A DNA stretch of 64,000 bases from Roseomonas sp. (GTDB lineage: Bacteria; Pseudomonadota; Alphaproteobacteria; Acetobacterales; Acetobacteraceae). The notes beneath the pieces were generated by a model that made no database searches, had not been told where the DNA came from, and saw only the letters and a program-made list of their open reading frames with translations. Made by a program: the position numbers and the translations under genes. Below, in pieces: positions 54,230 through 64,000 of this stretch (the first letter of the stretch is position 1; the number at the start of each line of letters is the position of its first letter). The stretch spans positions 124,001 to 188,000 of the forward strand of contig JAPSLO010000001.1 of the NCBI GenBank assembly GCA_031180725.1, read 5' to 3'.

Positions 54230-55369
54230 ATGACCGACGACCCCCCCAGCCCGGCCCTGCTGCCCGCGGGCCTTGTCGATGTGCTGCCGCCCGAGGCCGA
54301 GCGCGAAGCCGCGCTGGTCGAGGCGATGGTCGAGGTCTTCGCCCGGCACGGCTACGAGCGGGTGAAACCCCCGCTGCTGGAGTTCGAGGACAGCCTGTTT
54401 GCCGGCTCCGGCGCAGCGCTGGCGGAGCAGACCTTCCGGCTGATGGATCCGGTCAGCCAGCGCATGATGGGGCTGCGCGCCGACACCACGCCGCAGGTGG
54501 CCCGCATCGCGGCGACGCGGTTGCAGCACCTGCCCCGGCCGCTGCGGCTTTCCTATGCCGGCCAGGTGCTGCGCGTGCGGGGCACGCAGCTTGCCCCGGC
54601 GCGGCAGTTGCCGCAGGCCGGCATCGAACTGATCGGCCCCGACCTGCCGGAGGCCGATGCCGAGGTGGCGGCGGTGGCGGCCGAGGCGCTGGGCGCCATC
54701 GGCATCGCCGGCTTCACGCTCGACATCACCCTGCCGCGCCTTTCGCCGGCGGTGCTGGAGGCGGCCGGGGTGGAAGGCGAGGACCGCCGCCGCCTGGCTC
54801 GCGCGCTGGATCGCAAGGACGCCGCCGCCGTGACGGCGCTGGTGCAGAAAGCCGGCACCGTCGCCCATGTGCTGCCTGGCCTTCTGGCCGCCGCGGGCCC
54901 GGCGGAAGGCGCCCTGGCCGCGCTGGAAGCGTCACCCCTGCCGCCGGCCGCGCGGGCCATCGCGGACCGCGCGGCGGCGGTGATCGCGGCCCTGGAAAGC
55001 CGCGCACCGGAGCTGCGCATCACGCTCGATCCCGTGGAGTTCCGGGGCTTCCAGTACCACACCGGCGTCGCCTTCACCGTCTTCGGCCCCGGCAATGTCG
55101 GGGAACTGGCGCGCGGGGGCCGGTATCTGTCGGGCGAGGAGGATGCCACGGGCATGACCCTCTACCCCGATGCGATCCTGCGCGCTGTGGCCCCGACAGC
55201 GCCGCGGCCACGCGCCTTCATTCCGCTTGGCGCCGATCCCGCCGCCGCGCAGGCGCTGCGCGCGCAGGGCTTTGCCACCGTCGCGCAGCTTTCCACCGGT
55301 GAGACGCCGGAAAGCCTGCGCTGCACCCATGTCCTGGCGGCCGGCGGTCTCCGGCCCATCAAGGAGTAG
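54230..55369 (+). CDS. hisZ: ATP phosphoribosyltransferase regulatory subunit HisZ
   Basis: A 379-residue class II aminoacyl-tRNA-synthetase-like protein without synthetase function. [36 protein letters not shown] and [20 protein letters not shown] are the HisZ text. HisZ activates a short-form HisG at the first step of histidine synthesis, so a short HisG is expected elsewhere in the genome. It is followed 4 bp later by purA; the shared ATP/PRPP-linked metabolism may explain the pairing. Confidence 0.93.
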   Translation: MTDDPPSPALLPAGLVDVLPPEAEREAALVEAMVEVFARHGYERVKPPLLEFEDSLFAGSGAALAEQTFRLMDPVSQRMMGLRADTTPQVARIAATRLQHLPRPLRLSYAGQVLRVRGTQLAPARQLPQAGIELIGPDLPEADAEVAAVAAEALGAIGIAGFTLDITLPRLSPAVLEAAGVEGEDRRRLARALDRKDAAAVTALVQKAGTVAHVLPGLLAAAGPAEGALAALEASPLPPAARAIADRAAAVIAALESRAPELRITLDPVEFRGFQYHTGVAFTVFGPGNVGELARGGRYLSGEEDATGMTLYPDAILRAVAPTAPRPRAFIPLGADPAAAQALRAQGFATVAQLSTGETPESLRCTHVLAAGGLRPIKE

Positions 55370-55373
55370 TTCC

Positions 55374-56663
<1,290 letters not shown>

Positions 56664-56688
56664 CTGCGCGCCACGACGGGAGGACGCC

Positions 56689-57054
56689 ATGAGCCAGCGC
56701 GACGAGTTCCACCACCTGGACGACACCACCCAGGGCCTGTTCCGCGAGCTGGCGCCTGGCGTGACCACCCGGATCTTCCCGGGCGAGCATGCGATGCTCT
56801 CCGTCGTGACCATCGCGCCGAATGCCATGGGCACGCTGCACGACCACCCGGAGGAACAATGGGGCGTGCTGCTGGAAGGCAGCGCGGTGCGCATCCAGGG
56901 CGGCGAGGAGATTCCCGTCCGCAAGGGCGATTTCTGGCGCACCCCGGGTGGCGTGCCGCACACCATGGTGGCCGGGCCGGAAGGCTGCCGGGTGCTGGAC
57001 ATCTTTGCGCCCCCGCGCGAGGCGTACAAGAAGGCGGGCAAGGGGTTCGGCTGA
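56689..57054 (+). CDS. Single-domain cupin
   Basis: A 121-residue cupin with a GGGAGG Shine-Dalgarno 7 bp upstream. The metal-site residues are in GTLHDHPEEQWGVLLEG and, for the second half, VPHTMVAGP. It follows purA by 25 bp and precedes the GNAT gene. Function unknown; the fold is not specific. Confidence 0.87.
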   Translation: MSQRDEFHHLDDTTQGLFRELAPGVTTRIFPGEHAMLSVVTIAPNAMGTLHDHPEEQWGVLLEGSAVRIQGGEEIPVRKGDFWRTPGGVPHTMVAGPEGCRVLDIFAPPREAYKKAGKGFG

Positions 57055-57111
57055 TCCAATCCGGCGGTGGTCCGGTTGCCAGTATCGCGCGGTGCTGGCA
57101 TCGGATGTGCC

Positions 57112-57645
57112 ATGACCAGCCTGACCATCCGCGACTGCACCGCGGACGACATCCCCGCCATCGCCGCCATCTACGGCCATTGGGTGACCCATGGCCTGGC
57201 GAGCTTCGAACTGGAAGCGCCTGATGTCGCGGAGATGCGGAAGCGCCGCGAGGCGATACTCGCCGGCGGCTATCCCTATCTGGTGGCGGAAGCCGAGGAT
57301 GGACGGGTGCTGGGCTATGCCTATGCATCCGCCTGGCGGGCGCGGCCGGCCTATCGCTTCGGCTGTGAGAATTCGGTCTATGTGGCGCCGGATGCGGGGC
57401 GGGGCGGCATCGGGCGTGCGCTGCTGGGCGCGCTGATCGAACGCTGCACGGCGCGCGGGCTGCGGCTGATGGTGGCGGTGATCGGGGATAGCGGGAACAC
57501 GCCCTCCATCGGGTTGCACAAGGCCATGGGCTTCAAGCATGCCGGCCTGCTGGAGGCGACAGGCTGGAAACATGGGCGCTGGGTGGACACGGTGTTGATG
57601 ACCCGGCCGCTGGGCGAAGGCGCGACCACGCCGCCGCGGGAGTAG
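57112..57645 (+). CDS. Phosphinothricin acetyltransferase-like GNAT
   Basis: 177 residues from ATG at 57112. IRDCTADDIPAIAAIYGHWV at the start, YVAPDAGRGGIGRALLGALI (acetyl-CoA loop) and the end LHKAMGFKHAG match the Pat/YncA-type GNATs that acetylate phosphinothricin or methionine derivatives. The name reflects the family, not a tested substrate. It is the last gene before a 561-bp gene-free stretch. Confidence 0.88.
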   Translation: MTSLTIRDCTADDIPAIAAIYGHWVTHGLASFELEAPDVAEMRKRREAILAGGYPYLVAEAEDGRVLGYAYASAWRARPAYRFGCENSVYVAPDAGRGGIGRALLGALIERCTARGLRLMVAVIGDSGNTPSIGLHKAMGFKHAGLLEATGWKHGRWVDTVLMTRPLGEGATTPPRE

Positions 57646-57806
57646 GGCGGGGACTATCCAGCGGGGCTCCTGGAGTGAGTGAGTGGCCGGGGCCGGAGTC
57701 ATCCCGGGCCAGGCATCTCTTGCCCGGCGCTGTCCCGCGAGCGGCGCCGCCGCGGCGAGGGTGCGGGAATGGGCGCATCCATCCCGGATGGGCTCGGCTG
57801 ACGCAC

Positions 57807-57845
57807 GCGCCGCGTGTGACGGGGTGCGCGTTCGGACAAATTCCC
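57807..57845 (+). repeat. Two-block repeat, copy 1
   Basis: GCGCCGCGTGTG, then 12 variable bases, then TTCGGACAAATTCCC. The same two blocks with the same 12-base spacer length recur at 57925-57963. Confidence 0.85.
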
Positions 57846-57924
57846 CCTCGGTGGCTGGGCGCGGCACCTGAGAATGGCGGCCTGGGCATACCAGGGGCCA
57901 CACCTTCGAACCCTGTGCGCAGGC

Positions 57925-57963
57925 GCCGCGTGTGGCGACAGCGCGTTTCGGACAAATTCCCGC
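57925..57963 (+). repeat. Two-block repeat, copy 2
   Basis: Identical in both conserved blocks (12 and 15 bases) to 57807-57845, while only two of the 12 spacer bases match. The copies start 118 bp apart. Confidence 0.85.
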
Positions 57964-58206
57964 CCTGCGGCCAGTGGCGTTGGAAGCGGGCGGATTCACG
58001 GGTTCAAGGAGCAGGGCCCAGGCGACCCGGCGCATCCGTCGGAATCGCGAAGACCAAATTCCTATAAACCCGATTGCACCTCGCCGAGTCCAGCCGATTC
58101 GGCAGCTTTCATGTGCGGGACGTGGTGGGCGGTTTCCGCGGGCCGGGCCGCCCTGGCGCCACTCGCAGAGCGGGCTGTCGCTGCCCTCGGGCAGGCCATG
58201 TCCCGC

Positions 58207-59370
58207 CTATGACGCCAAGGCGCGCATGACCTTGATCAGGTCGGACTTTCCTTCAAAGCCGATGCCCGGCAGTTCGGGCAGGATCACGTGCCCGTCCTCC
58301 ACGCGCACGCCATCCGGGAAGCCGCCATAGGGCTGGAACAGGTCCGGATAGCTCTCATTGCCCCCAAGCCCGAGACCGGCCGCGACCATCAGCGACATCT
58401 GGTGCCCACCATGCGGGATGCAGCGGGACGGCGACCAGCCGAACTGCTGCAGCACCTCCAGCGTGCGCAGATATTCGACCAGGCCGTAGGAGAGCGCGCA
58501 GTCGAACTGCAGCCAGTCGCGGTCCGGCCGCATGCCGCCATAGCGCAGCAGGTTGCGCGCGTCCTGGTGGGAGAAGAGGTTCTCTCCGGTCGCCATCGGG
58601 CCGGGATAGAACTCCGACAGCGCGGCCTGCAGGGCGTAATCCAGCGGGTCGCCGGCCTCCTCGTACCAGAACAGCGGGTAATCGCGCAGCATCTTGGCAT
58701 AGGCGATGGCGGTCTCGAGGCCGAAGCGGCCATTGGCATCGACGGCGAGCTGCGCCTGGCTGCCGATCTCGGCCAGCACGGCCTCGATCCGCTCACGGTC
58801 CTCCTCGATCGGGGCGCCGCCGATCTTCATCTTCACGACGTTGTAGCCGCGTTCGAGGTAGCCGCGCATCTCGGCCCGCAGCGCGGAATTGTCCTTGCCA
58901 GGATAGTAGTAGCCGCCAGCGGCGTAGACGAAGACGCGCGGATTCGCCTCGCGCCCGTGCCGCTCGGCCAGCAGGCGGAACAGCGGCTTGCCCTCGATCT
59001 TCGCGACCGCGTCCCAGACCGCCATGTCGATGGTGCCGACGGCGACCGAGCGCTCGCCATGCCCACCGGGCTTCTCATTGGCCATCATCGCCGCCCAGAC
59101 CTTGGCCGGGTCGATGTTGTCCCTGTTGTCGTCGAGCAGGCCCTTCGGGTCGGCCTGCAGGATGCGCTCGCGGAAGCGCTCGCGGATCAGCCCACCCTGG
59201 CCGTAGCGGCCGTTGGAGTTGAAGCCGTAGCCGACCACCGGCTGTCCGTCCCGCACCACATCCGTAACCACGGCCACGAGGCTCGTCGTCATCTTGCTGA
59301 AGTCGATGTAGGCGTTGCGGATCGGGGATGCGATCGGCTGGGTGACCTCGCGGATGTCGACGATGCGCAT
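58207..59370 (-). CDS. tarD: D(-)-tartrate dehydratase, enolase superfamily
   Basis: 387 residues from ATG at 59370, behind GAGGAG 9 bp upstream. Enolase-superfamily residues are in place: K182 (VVKMKIGG), metal ligands in LAVDANG (D211), FWYEE and ATGENL, and H320 (CIPHGGHQ). The text NAYIDFSKMTTSLVAVVTDV and AGGYYYPGKD is very close to what I remember of Bradyrhizobium TarD, whose K184/H322 pair is offset by two. TarD dehydrates D-tartrate to oxaloacetate. It is divergent from a LysR regulator, which may control it. Confidence 0.88.
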   Translation of the reverse strand: MRIVDIREVTQPIASPIRNAYIDFSKMTTSLVAVVTDVVRDGQPVVGYGFNSNGRYGQGGLIRERFRERILQADPKGLLDDNRDNIDPAKVWAAMMANEKPGGHGERSVAVGTIDMAVWDAVAKIEGKPLFRLLAERHGREANPRVFVYAAGGYYYPGKDNSALRAEMRGYLERGYNVVKMKIGGAPIEEDRERIEAVLAEIGSQAQLAVDANGRFGLETAIAYAKMLRDYPLFWYEEAGDPLDYALQAALSEFYPGPMATGENLFSHQDARNLLRYGGMRPDRDWLQFDCALSYGLVEYLRTLEVLQQFGWSPSRCIPHGGHQMSLMVAAGLGLGGNESYPDLFQPYGGFPDGVRVEDGHVILPELPGIGFEGKSDLIKVMRALAS

Positions 59371-59486
59371 GCGGCATAGCTCCTCTGCCCCCGGGGAGGC
59401 CGGGCTCCGGCCGCTCCTTCCTTTCCTGGGGCCGCTTTCCTGCGGTGTGGTGCTCCGATAGCCTTCGGGAGGGGCGAGCCTCCAAT

Positions 59487-59498
59487 GCCAAGTTTGGC
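59487..59498. promoter_or_regulatory. Candidate LysR-type operator between tarD and the regulator
   Basis: GCCAAGTTTGGC has perfect 5-bp inverted arms GCCAA/TTGGC around GT. It lies 28 bp before the LysR-gene ATG and 116 bp before the tarD start, the usual position for an autoregulatory LysR site. Binding is inferred only from symmetry and position. Confidence 0.45.
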
Positions 59499-59525
59499 GT
59501 TCGTCATGCAGATCCGGCATCAGAC

Positions 59526-60422
59526 ATGGAACTGAACTGGCTCGAGGACTTCCTCGCGCTTGCGGAGCACCGCAATTTCTCCCGCGCGGCGGAGGCGCGG
59601 CACGTCACCCAACCGGCCTTCAGCCGACGTATTCAGGCCCTGGAAAGCTGGGTTGGCACCCCGTTGGTTCTGCGGACCCCGCAGGGCGTGGTGCTGAACG
59701 CCGCCGGCGAGTACCTGCGGGAACAGGCCGCCGCCCTGACGCGCGACCTGCACCAGATGCGGCGGGGCGCACTGAAGGCGGCGGGGCGTGAGAGAGCGGC
59801 CCTGTCGATCGCCGCGACCCACGCATTGTCCTTCACCTTCTTTCCCGGCTGGATCCGGACGCTCTCTCCGATCGAGACGCTGGGCACGCTGAACCTGGTC
59901 TCCGACACCATGACGGCCTGCGAACGCTTGCTGCTGGCGGGCGACGCCGACTTCCTCCTCTGCCATGTCCGCAGTGACGTGCCGACCCGCCTGACCGCCG
60001 ATGCCTTCGCCAGCCTCCTGGTCGGCAGCGACCTCCTTGTCCCGGTCTCCGTCCCCGATGAAGCAGGAGCGGCTCGCTGGGAACTGCCTGGCACACCGGC
60101 GGCGCCGGTCCGTCTGCTCGCCTACAGTGGCGCGTCCGGCCTGGGACGCATCCTCGATGTGGCACAACGCTCTTTCGCCCAGGCATTGTCGCTCGACACG
60201 GTCTTCACATCGCCGCTTGCGGCCGCGCTCCAGACCATGTCGCGCCAAGGGCAGGGAATGGCCTGGCTACCCTTCACCATGGTGGCCGAGGATCTTGCGG
60301 CGGGACACCTGGTTGACGCGGGCGGTGGACGCTTCTCGGTCGCCGTCGAGATCCGGCTGTTCCGGCCTTTGCGTCGGCAATCGAACACCGCCGAAGCGTT
60401 CTGGACGGCAGTGTCCAGGTAA
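59526..60422 (+). CDS. LysR-type transcriptional regulator divergent from tarD
   Basis: 298 residues from ATG at 59526. The winged HTH is at residues 1-60 (LNWLEDFLALAEHRNFSRAA, HVTQPAFSRRIQALESWVG), followed by the long linker helix and a substrate-binding domain. Its position, 155 bp from tarD and on the opposite strand, fits control of D-tartrate use. The effector is not shown by the sequence. The frame is open upstream to 59445, but the HTH starts at this ATG. Confidence 0.9.
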   Translation: MELNWLEDFLALAEHRNFSRAAEARHVTQPAFSRRIQALESWVGTPLVLRTPQGVVLNAAGEYLREQAAALTRDLHQMRRGALKAAGRERAALSIAATHALSFTFFPGWIRTLSPIETLGTLNLVSDTMTACERLLLAGDADFLLCHVRSDVPTRLTADAFASLLVGSDLLVPVSVPDEAGAARWELPGTPAAPVRLLAYSGASGLGRILDVAQRSFAQALSLDTVFTSPLAAALQTMSRQGQGMAWLPFTMVAEDLAAGHLVDAGGGRFSVAVEIRLFRPLRRQSNTAEAFWTAVSR

Positions 60423-60646
60423 TCTGCGCCTTGACGGCGCTGGCTCTCGGCCTGCAGTGCCTTACCGCGAACAGGAACGGCTGCCTGCGGAAATTCTCCA
60501 CGCCGCGAGATATCTCCACCTGACTTGAATAATGCTCCAGCCGCCGATCTCGGCTGCTGGTAGCGGCGCCGGCGCGGTCGTCGGCGACGATGGCCTTATT
60601 GACCGCCTTGCACTCGACGGCGCCAACCGGCGTGTTCCTGCACGCC

Positions 60647-61840
60647 TCACGGCAGGCACCGTGAAACAGGCTGGCGGCCAGCAACCTGCCGCACCAGGCT
60701 GGTCCAGTAGCGCAGCACGATGGGGATGATGGCGTCGTTGAAAGCGTAGCGGTCGCCATGCAGACCTTCGCCGGGACCAGCGGGGCCGGCCCCGATCCAG
60801 GCATAGGCGCCGCCCACGGCACGGATCATGTAGGCGAAGTCCTCGCAGCCCAGGCTGGGCGCGAGATCCGTCCGCACCTGGGCGGCACCCACCGCTTCCT
60901 CTGCGGCGCGCAGCGCCTCGGCCACGGGGCCTTCCGTGTTCACCACGGGCGGATAGCCCTTCCGGTAGTCCAGCTCCGCCGTCACGCCATGCGCCGCGGC
61001 GATGCCCTGGGCGATGGTGGCGATCTGCCGCTCGCAATGATCGGAGAAGGCCGGGTCGAGGAAGCGGCAGGTACCCTGCAGCCAGGCCTCGTTCGGCACG
61101 ATATTGCCGGTGGTGCCGGCATGGATCTGCGTGATGCTGACCACCAGGGCACTCTGCGGGTCCACGCTGCGGCTGACCACACGCTGCACCGCGCCGATGA
61201 AGGCGCCAGCCGCCAGCACCGGGTCGTCGCCCAGATGGGGCATGGCGGCATGGGCGCCGGCGCCGCGGAAGCGCAGCTCGAAATTGTCCACGGCGGCCAT
61301 CATCGGGCCGGGGCGCGTGGCGATGGTGCCGAAGTCCAGGCCAGGCCAGTTGTGGACGGCATAGACGGCTTCCACCGGGAAACGCTCGAAAAGCCCATCG
61401 CCGATCATGCGGATGCCGCCGCCGACGAATTCCTCGGCGGGCTGGAAGATGAAGACCACGGTGCCGTCGAAATCGGGCGCCTGCGCCAGCAGCTTCGCCG
61501 CGCCCAGCAGCATGGCGGTATGGCCATCATGGCCGCAGGCATGCATCACGCCGGGCCTGCGGGAGGCATAGGGCAGGCCGGTCTTCTCGGTGATCGGCAG
61601 CGCGTCCAGCTCCGCCCGCAGGCCGATGGCGCGGGGGCCGGTGCCGGCGCGCAGCAGGCCGACCACGCCGGTGCCGCCCAGGCCCTCATGCACTTCCAGC
61701 CCGAACTCGCGCAGCTTCGCCGCCACGAAGGCTGCGGTGGCCCTTTCCTGAAAGCCGAGTTCCGGGTTCGCGTGGATGTGGTGGCGCCAGGCGGTGACCT
61801 CGGGGGTGAGGGCGGCGATGGGGTCGTTATGGTGGGGCAT
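60647..61840 (-). CDS. M20D-family amidohydrolase (hippurate/IAA-amino acid hydrolase-like)
   Basis: A 397-residue metallohydrolase. Metal ligands are in MHACGHDGH (C102, H104), QPAEE (E136, E137) and AVHNWPG (H163), and PSLGCEDFAYM follows near the C-terminus. The family removes the acyl group from N-acyl amino acids. The substrate is unknown. The gene is divergent from an AraC regulator (54 bp between the starts). The 224 bases between it and the LysR gene end contain no supported gene. Confidence 0.9.
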   Translation of the reverse strand: MPHHNDPIAALTPEVTAWRHHIHANPELGFQERATAAFVAAKLREFGLEVHEGLGGTGVVGLLRAGTGPRAIGLRAELDALPITEKTGLPYASRRPGVMHACGHDGHTAMLLGAAKLLAQAPDFDGTVVFIFQPAEEFVGGGIRMIGDGLFERFPVEAVYAVHNWPGLDFGTIATRPGPMMAAVDNFELRFRGAGAHAAMPHLGDDPVLAAGAFIGAVQRVVSRSVDPQSALVVSITQIHAGTTGNIVPNEAWLQGTCRFLDPAFSDHCERQIATIAQGIAAAHGVTAELDYRKGYPPVVNTEGPVAEALRAAEEAVGAAQVRTDLAPSLGCEDFAYMIRAVGGAYAWIGAGPAGPGEGLHGDRYAFNDAIIPIVLRYWTSLVRQVAGRQPVSRCLP

Positions 61841-61894
61841 CTGCCTGTTCTAGGATGCCGGGCATGCGCCGTATTGCATGGGATTGACCGCGGC

Positions 61895-62728
61895 ATGGGA
61901 CGGGCAGGGCAGGAGAGCAGGGCCTTCTGGCGCCATCCGCGCTTCGCGGACCTGTCGCTGCTGGCCGCGCGCTTCACCCGCCACCGCTATGCGCTGCACA
62001 CCCATCCCACCTATGTCGTCGCGCTGGTGACGGAGGGGGCGGAGCGGCTGCGTGTCGGCCGGCAACGGATCCTGGCGCCGGCCGGCAGCCTGATCCTGGT
62101 GAACCCGGAGGAGCCGCATGATGGCGAAGCCGGGGTGGAGGCGGGCTGGGCTTATCGCACCTGCTATCCAACCCTGGCGCTGATGCAGTCCGTGGCGGAG
62201 GAGATTGGCCTGCCGCGCCCGCCGCTATTCGCCGCGCCGCTGGTGGCGGATGAGGAGGTGGCGCGGGCCTTCGCCGGCGCGCATTGGGCCGCGGCCGGTT
62301 CGGATGCGCTGGAGGCGGAGACGGCCATGCTGCTGGCCTTGCGGCTGCTGCTGCGGCGGCATGCGAATGGCGTGATGCCCGGCGATGTGCCGGCGGCTGG
62401 CGGGGCGCGGGGGAGGGTGGCGCTGTATCGGGAGGCCATCGAGGCGTCGCTGACGGAGGAGCCTGCGTTGGCAGTACTGGCTGCGCTGGCGGGTGTCACG
62501 CGTTTCCAGGTGATCCGCGATTTCAGGCGCGAGTTGGGGCTCGCGCCGGGCGCTTATCTGCGGGGCCGGCGGCTGCATCGGGCGGCCACCTTGATGGCGC
62601 GTGGCGAGCCTTTGGCCCAGGTCGCGCAGGAGGCCGGCTTCGCCGACCAGAGCCACCTGACCCGCGCCTTTGTCGCCGCGCATGGCGTCACGCCCGGCGC
62701 CTGGCGTCGCGCAATGCGCCAAAACTGA
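61895..62728 (+). CDS. AraC-family transcriptional regulator
   Basis: 277 residues from ATG at 61895. The N-terminal cupin-like effector domain has RYALHTHPTYVVALVTEG and LVNPEEPHDGEAG; the C-terminal double HTH has LAALAGVTRFQVIRDFRREL and VAQEAGFADQSHLTRAFV. It sits divergently next to the amidohydrolase gene, which it may control. A terminator follows at 62768-62800. The effector is unknown. Confidence 0.9.
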   Translation: MGRAGQESRAFWRHPRFADLSLLAARFTRHRYALHTHPTYVVALVTEGAERLRVGRQRILAPAGSLILVNPEEPHDGEAGVEAGWAYRTCYPTLALMQSVAEEIGLPRPPLFAAPLVADEEVARAFAGAHWAAAGSDALEAETAMLLALRLLLRRHANGVMPGDVPAAGGARGRVALYREAIEASLTEEPALAVLAALAGVTRFQVIRDFRRELGLAPGAYLRGRRLHRAATLMARGEPLAQVAQEAGFADQSHLTRAFVAAHGVTPGAWRRAMRQN

Positions 62729-62740
62729 CGGGGACCAGGG

Positions 62741-62790
62741 GCCCACTGGCCCTTAGCCGGTGGGCTGCGGGGAGGGCGGAGCCCTCCCTG
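62741..62790. repeat. Intergenic element, second copy (opposite strand) of the 9700-9744 type
   Basis: GCCCACTGGC (62741-62750) faces GCCGGTGGGC (62756-62765). The 17 bases at 62774-62790, read on the minus strand, equal 9711-9727. The two sites are 53 kb apart. Confidence 0.6.
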
Positions 62791-62800
62791 CTTTTTCTTT
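62768..62800 (+). terminator. Rho-independent terminator after the AraC gene
   Basis: GGGAGGGC (62770-62777), loop GGA, GCCCTCCC (62781-62788), and then TGCTTTTTCTTT. The strong stem and T-run make this a clear intrinsic terminator, 40 bp past the AraC stop. Confidence 0.88.
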
Positions 62801-62937
62801 GTGCCGATTTTAGGCGTATCTGATTTTGTTTTAGGCGCCCCGTGTTTGTCTGCCGATGATTGGTGCAATTCGCCGCTTGCGGTCCCTTGTCGCTCACGCG
62901 CCCATTTCGCGGAGCCAAGACAGGGAGACGGGCGAAG

Positions 62938-63963
62938 ATGAGCTTCCAACTGTCCCGCCGCGGCGCGCTGGCGCTGGGCGCCGCCGCGCTCGCCGCGCCG
63001 CGTGTCGTCACCGCGCAGGCGCTGCACCGCGTGCGCTTCACGCTGGACTGGACCTTCCACGGATCCTACGCCTTCGCCGCCGCCGGCGAGCGCAACGGCA
63101 TCTTCCGCGACAGCGGCGTGGAGTTTGCCATCACGCGCGGCTACGGATCGGGCCGCGTGCCGGTGGATATCGCCGCCGGCACTTATGACATCGGCATCGG
63201 CGACATGACGCCGGCCATCCGCTTTATGGCGGAGAACCCGGACCGGCAGATCGTGGCGGTGGCGATTGTCTACGACCAGTCGCCGGCCTGCTGCACGGTC
63301 CGCGCGGATGGGCCGATCACCGACCCGAAAATGCTGGAAGGCAAGACCCTGGCCGCGCCGGAATTCGACGGCGGACGGCAGATCTTCCCGCTCTTCGCGC
63401 GCGCCGTGGGCATCGACGCCGGCAAGGTAAGCTGGAACAGCATCAGCCCGGAACTGCGGGAGCCGATGCTGGTGCAGCGCCGCGCGGATGGCATCACCGG
63501 CTTCATCACCTCCACCGGGCTGAGCCTGAAGGCGCTGGGCATGGATTGGCCGCAGCAGCGCATCTTTCGCTACAAGAATTACGGGCTGGACTACTACGGC
63601 TCCGGCCTGATCACCACGCGCAGCTTCCTGCGCGAAAGGCCGGAAGCGGCGCGCGCCGCCATCGGCGCCCTGCTCAAGGCCAGCCTCTGGGCCTATCGCA
63701 ACCCGGACCAGGCGATCAGCTACCTGAAGCAGCGCGAATCACTCACCGATGTGGCGATCGAGACCGAACGCCAGCAGGTGACCTTCAACGAGATGATGGT
63801 CAGCGACACGGTGCGCGAGAATGGGTTGAGCCATTTCGAGGCCCGGCGCGCGCAGACGCAGATCGACGGGATCGTGGAGGCCTTCGGCCTGCCCAGGAAC
63901 CCGAGCGTGGACGAGATCTTCGACGGGCGCTTCCTGCCGGCGGCGGGGGAGCTGAAGCTGTAG
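62938..63963 (+). CDS. SsuA/NMT1-like ABC transporter substrate-binding protein
   Basis: 341 residues from ATG at 62938, with a GGGAGACGGG purine-rich run upstream. The signal LSRRGALALGAAALAAPRVV has a twin arginine and probably goes by the Tat route. TLDWTFHGSYAFAAAGERNG at the mature N-terminus and IGIGDMTPAIRFM are typical of NMT1/THI5- or SsuA-type binding proteins for pyrimidine, sulfonate, nitrate or taurine-like ligands. The permease and ATPase genes are not in the window; they may lie to the right. The last 37 bases hold a GCGGGGG/CCCCCGC hairpin (63969-63987) with no T-run. Confidence 0.9.
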   Translation: MSFQLSRRGALALGAAALAAPRVVTAQALHRVRFTLDWTFHGSYAFAAAGERNGIFRDSGVEFAITRGYGSGRVPVDIAAGTYDIGIGDMTPAIRFMAENPDRQIVAVAIVYDQSPACCTVRADGPITDPKMLEGKTLAAPEFDGGRQIFPLFARAVGIDAGKVSWNSISPELREPMLVQRRADGITGFITSTGLSLKALGMDWPQQRIFRYKNYGLDYYGSGLITTRSFLRERPEAARAAIGALLKASLWAYRNPDQAISYLKQRESLTDVAIETERQQVTFNEMMVSDTVRENGLSHFEARRAQTQIDGIVEAFGLPRNPSVDEIFDGRFLPAAGELKL

Positions 63964-64000
63964 CGTTCGCGGGGGCGCCACCCCCGCAACCCGGCTGGGG

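Larger units (their letters stand above)
57646..58206. other. 561-bp gene-free stretch with a spaced two-block repeat
   Basis: Between the convergent GNAT and tarD genes no gene could be supported on either strand. The stretch holds two copies of a compound repeat (57807-57845 and 57925-57963), listed separately. Both genes end here, so the space is not a promoter for either, which makes its size unusual for this dense region. Confidence 0.7.

Noticed and set aside
60423-60646. A possible gene in the space between the LysR and amidohydrolase genes
   Set aside because: Frames are open on the minus strand but have no start context or domain; the amidohydrolase C-terminus looks complete without it.

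Overview
The window is GC-rich alphaproteobacterial chromosome with very dense coding and no rRNA, tRNA, complete insertion sequence or CRISPR array that I could see. An Acetobacteraceae bacterium, Roseomonas-like rather than Komagataeibacter, is the best guess. This is an inference from the cellulose operon with a fused bcsAB and a bcsD, the fused shikimate kinase/dehydroquinate synthase, the CobS/CobT pair and the general gene content; no marker gene settles it.

Layout. 1-3.8 kb (minus): a partial YhaN-like AAA ATPase, an SbcD/YhaO-like nuclease and PHA synthase phaC. 3.9-5.0 kb: a mini zinc-finger protein, then a lower-GC patch with no clear gene and a VOC protein. 5.2-8.5 kb: HD phosphohydrolase, SH3 lipoprotein, YcgN protein, DapA-like aldolase and cupin. 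8.5-13.2 kb: a small secreted protein, a YgjP-type metalloprotease, xerD with a 49-residue membrane protein, fused aroKB and a DUF2889 protein. 13.3-18.9 kb: bolA, a J-domain protein, then cobS-GST-cobT-phytase-like lipoprotein as one run. 19.0-22.5 kb (minus): a degenerate histidine kinase, rpmB with a clear terminator, a small hypothetical gene and a gamma-glutamyltransferase-family gene, followed by a broken GNAT gene.

23.3-35.7 kb is the centre of interest. It is a full cellulose operon, bcsZ - proline-rich BcsH/CcpAx-like gene - bcsQ - bcsAB (one 1579-residue polypeptide) - bcsC - bcsD. BcsAB would polymerise and translocate glucan under c-di-GMP control through its PilZ domain. BcsC would export it, BcsZ would trim it, and BcsD with the proline-rich protein may organise the synthases, with BcsQ helping to place them. 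The order matches the Komagataeibacter operon but with bcsQ inserted, and the proline-rich protein carries three 33-residue repeats.

35.7-44.4 kb: a tiny membrane protein, a hyuB-hyuA pair (minus), then a GT39-like membrane transferase, an acyl-adenylating enzyme and an MFS exporter (plus). 44.4-52 kb: alpha-2-macroglobulin, GNAT and pbpC, a periplasmic protease-inhibitor/peptidoglycan-repair pair with an acetyltransferase between them. 52-57.6 kb: an RluA-type pseudouridine synthase and a PfkB kinase whose start codons overlap head to head, a lipoprotein, hisZ, purA, a cupin and a GNAT. 57.6-58.2 kb is non-coding with two copies of a two-block repeat. 58.2-64 kb: D-tartrate dehydratase (tarD) divergent from a LysR regulator, an M20 amidohydrolase, an AraC regulator and a SsuA/NMT1-like substrate-binding protein.
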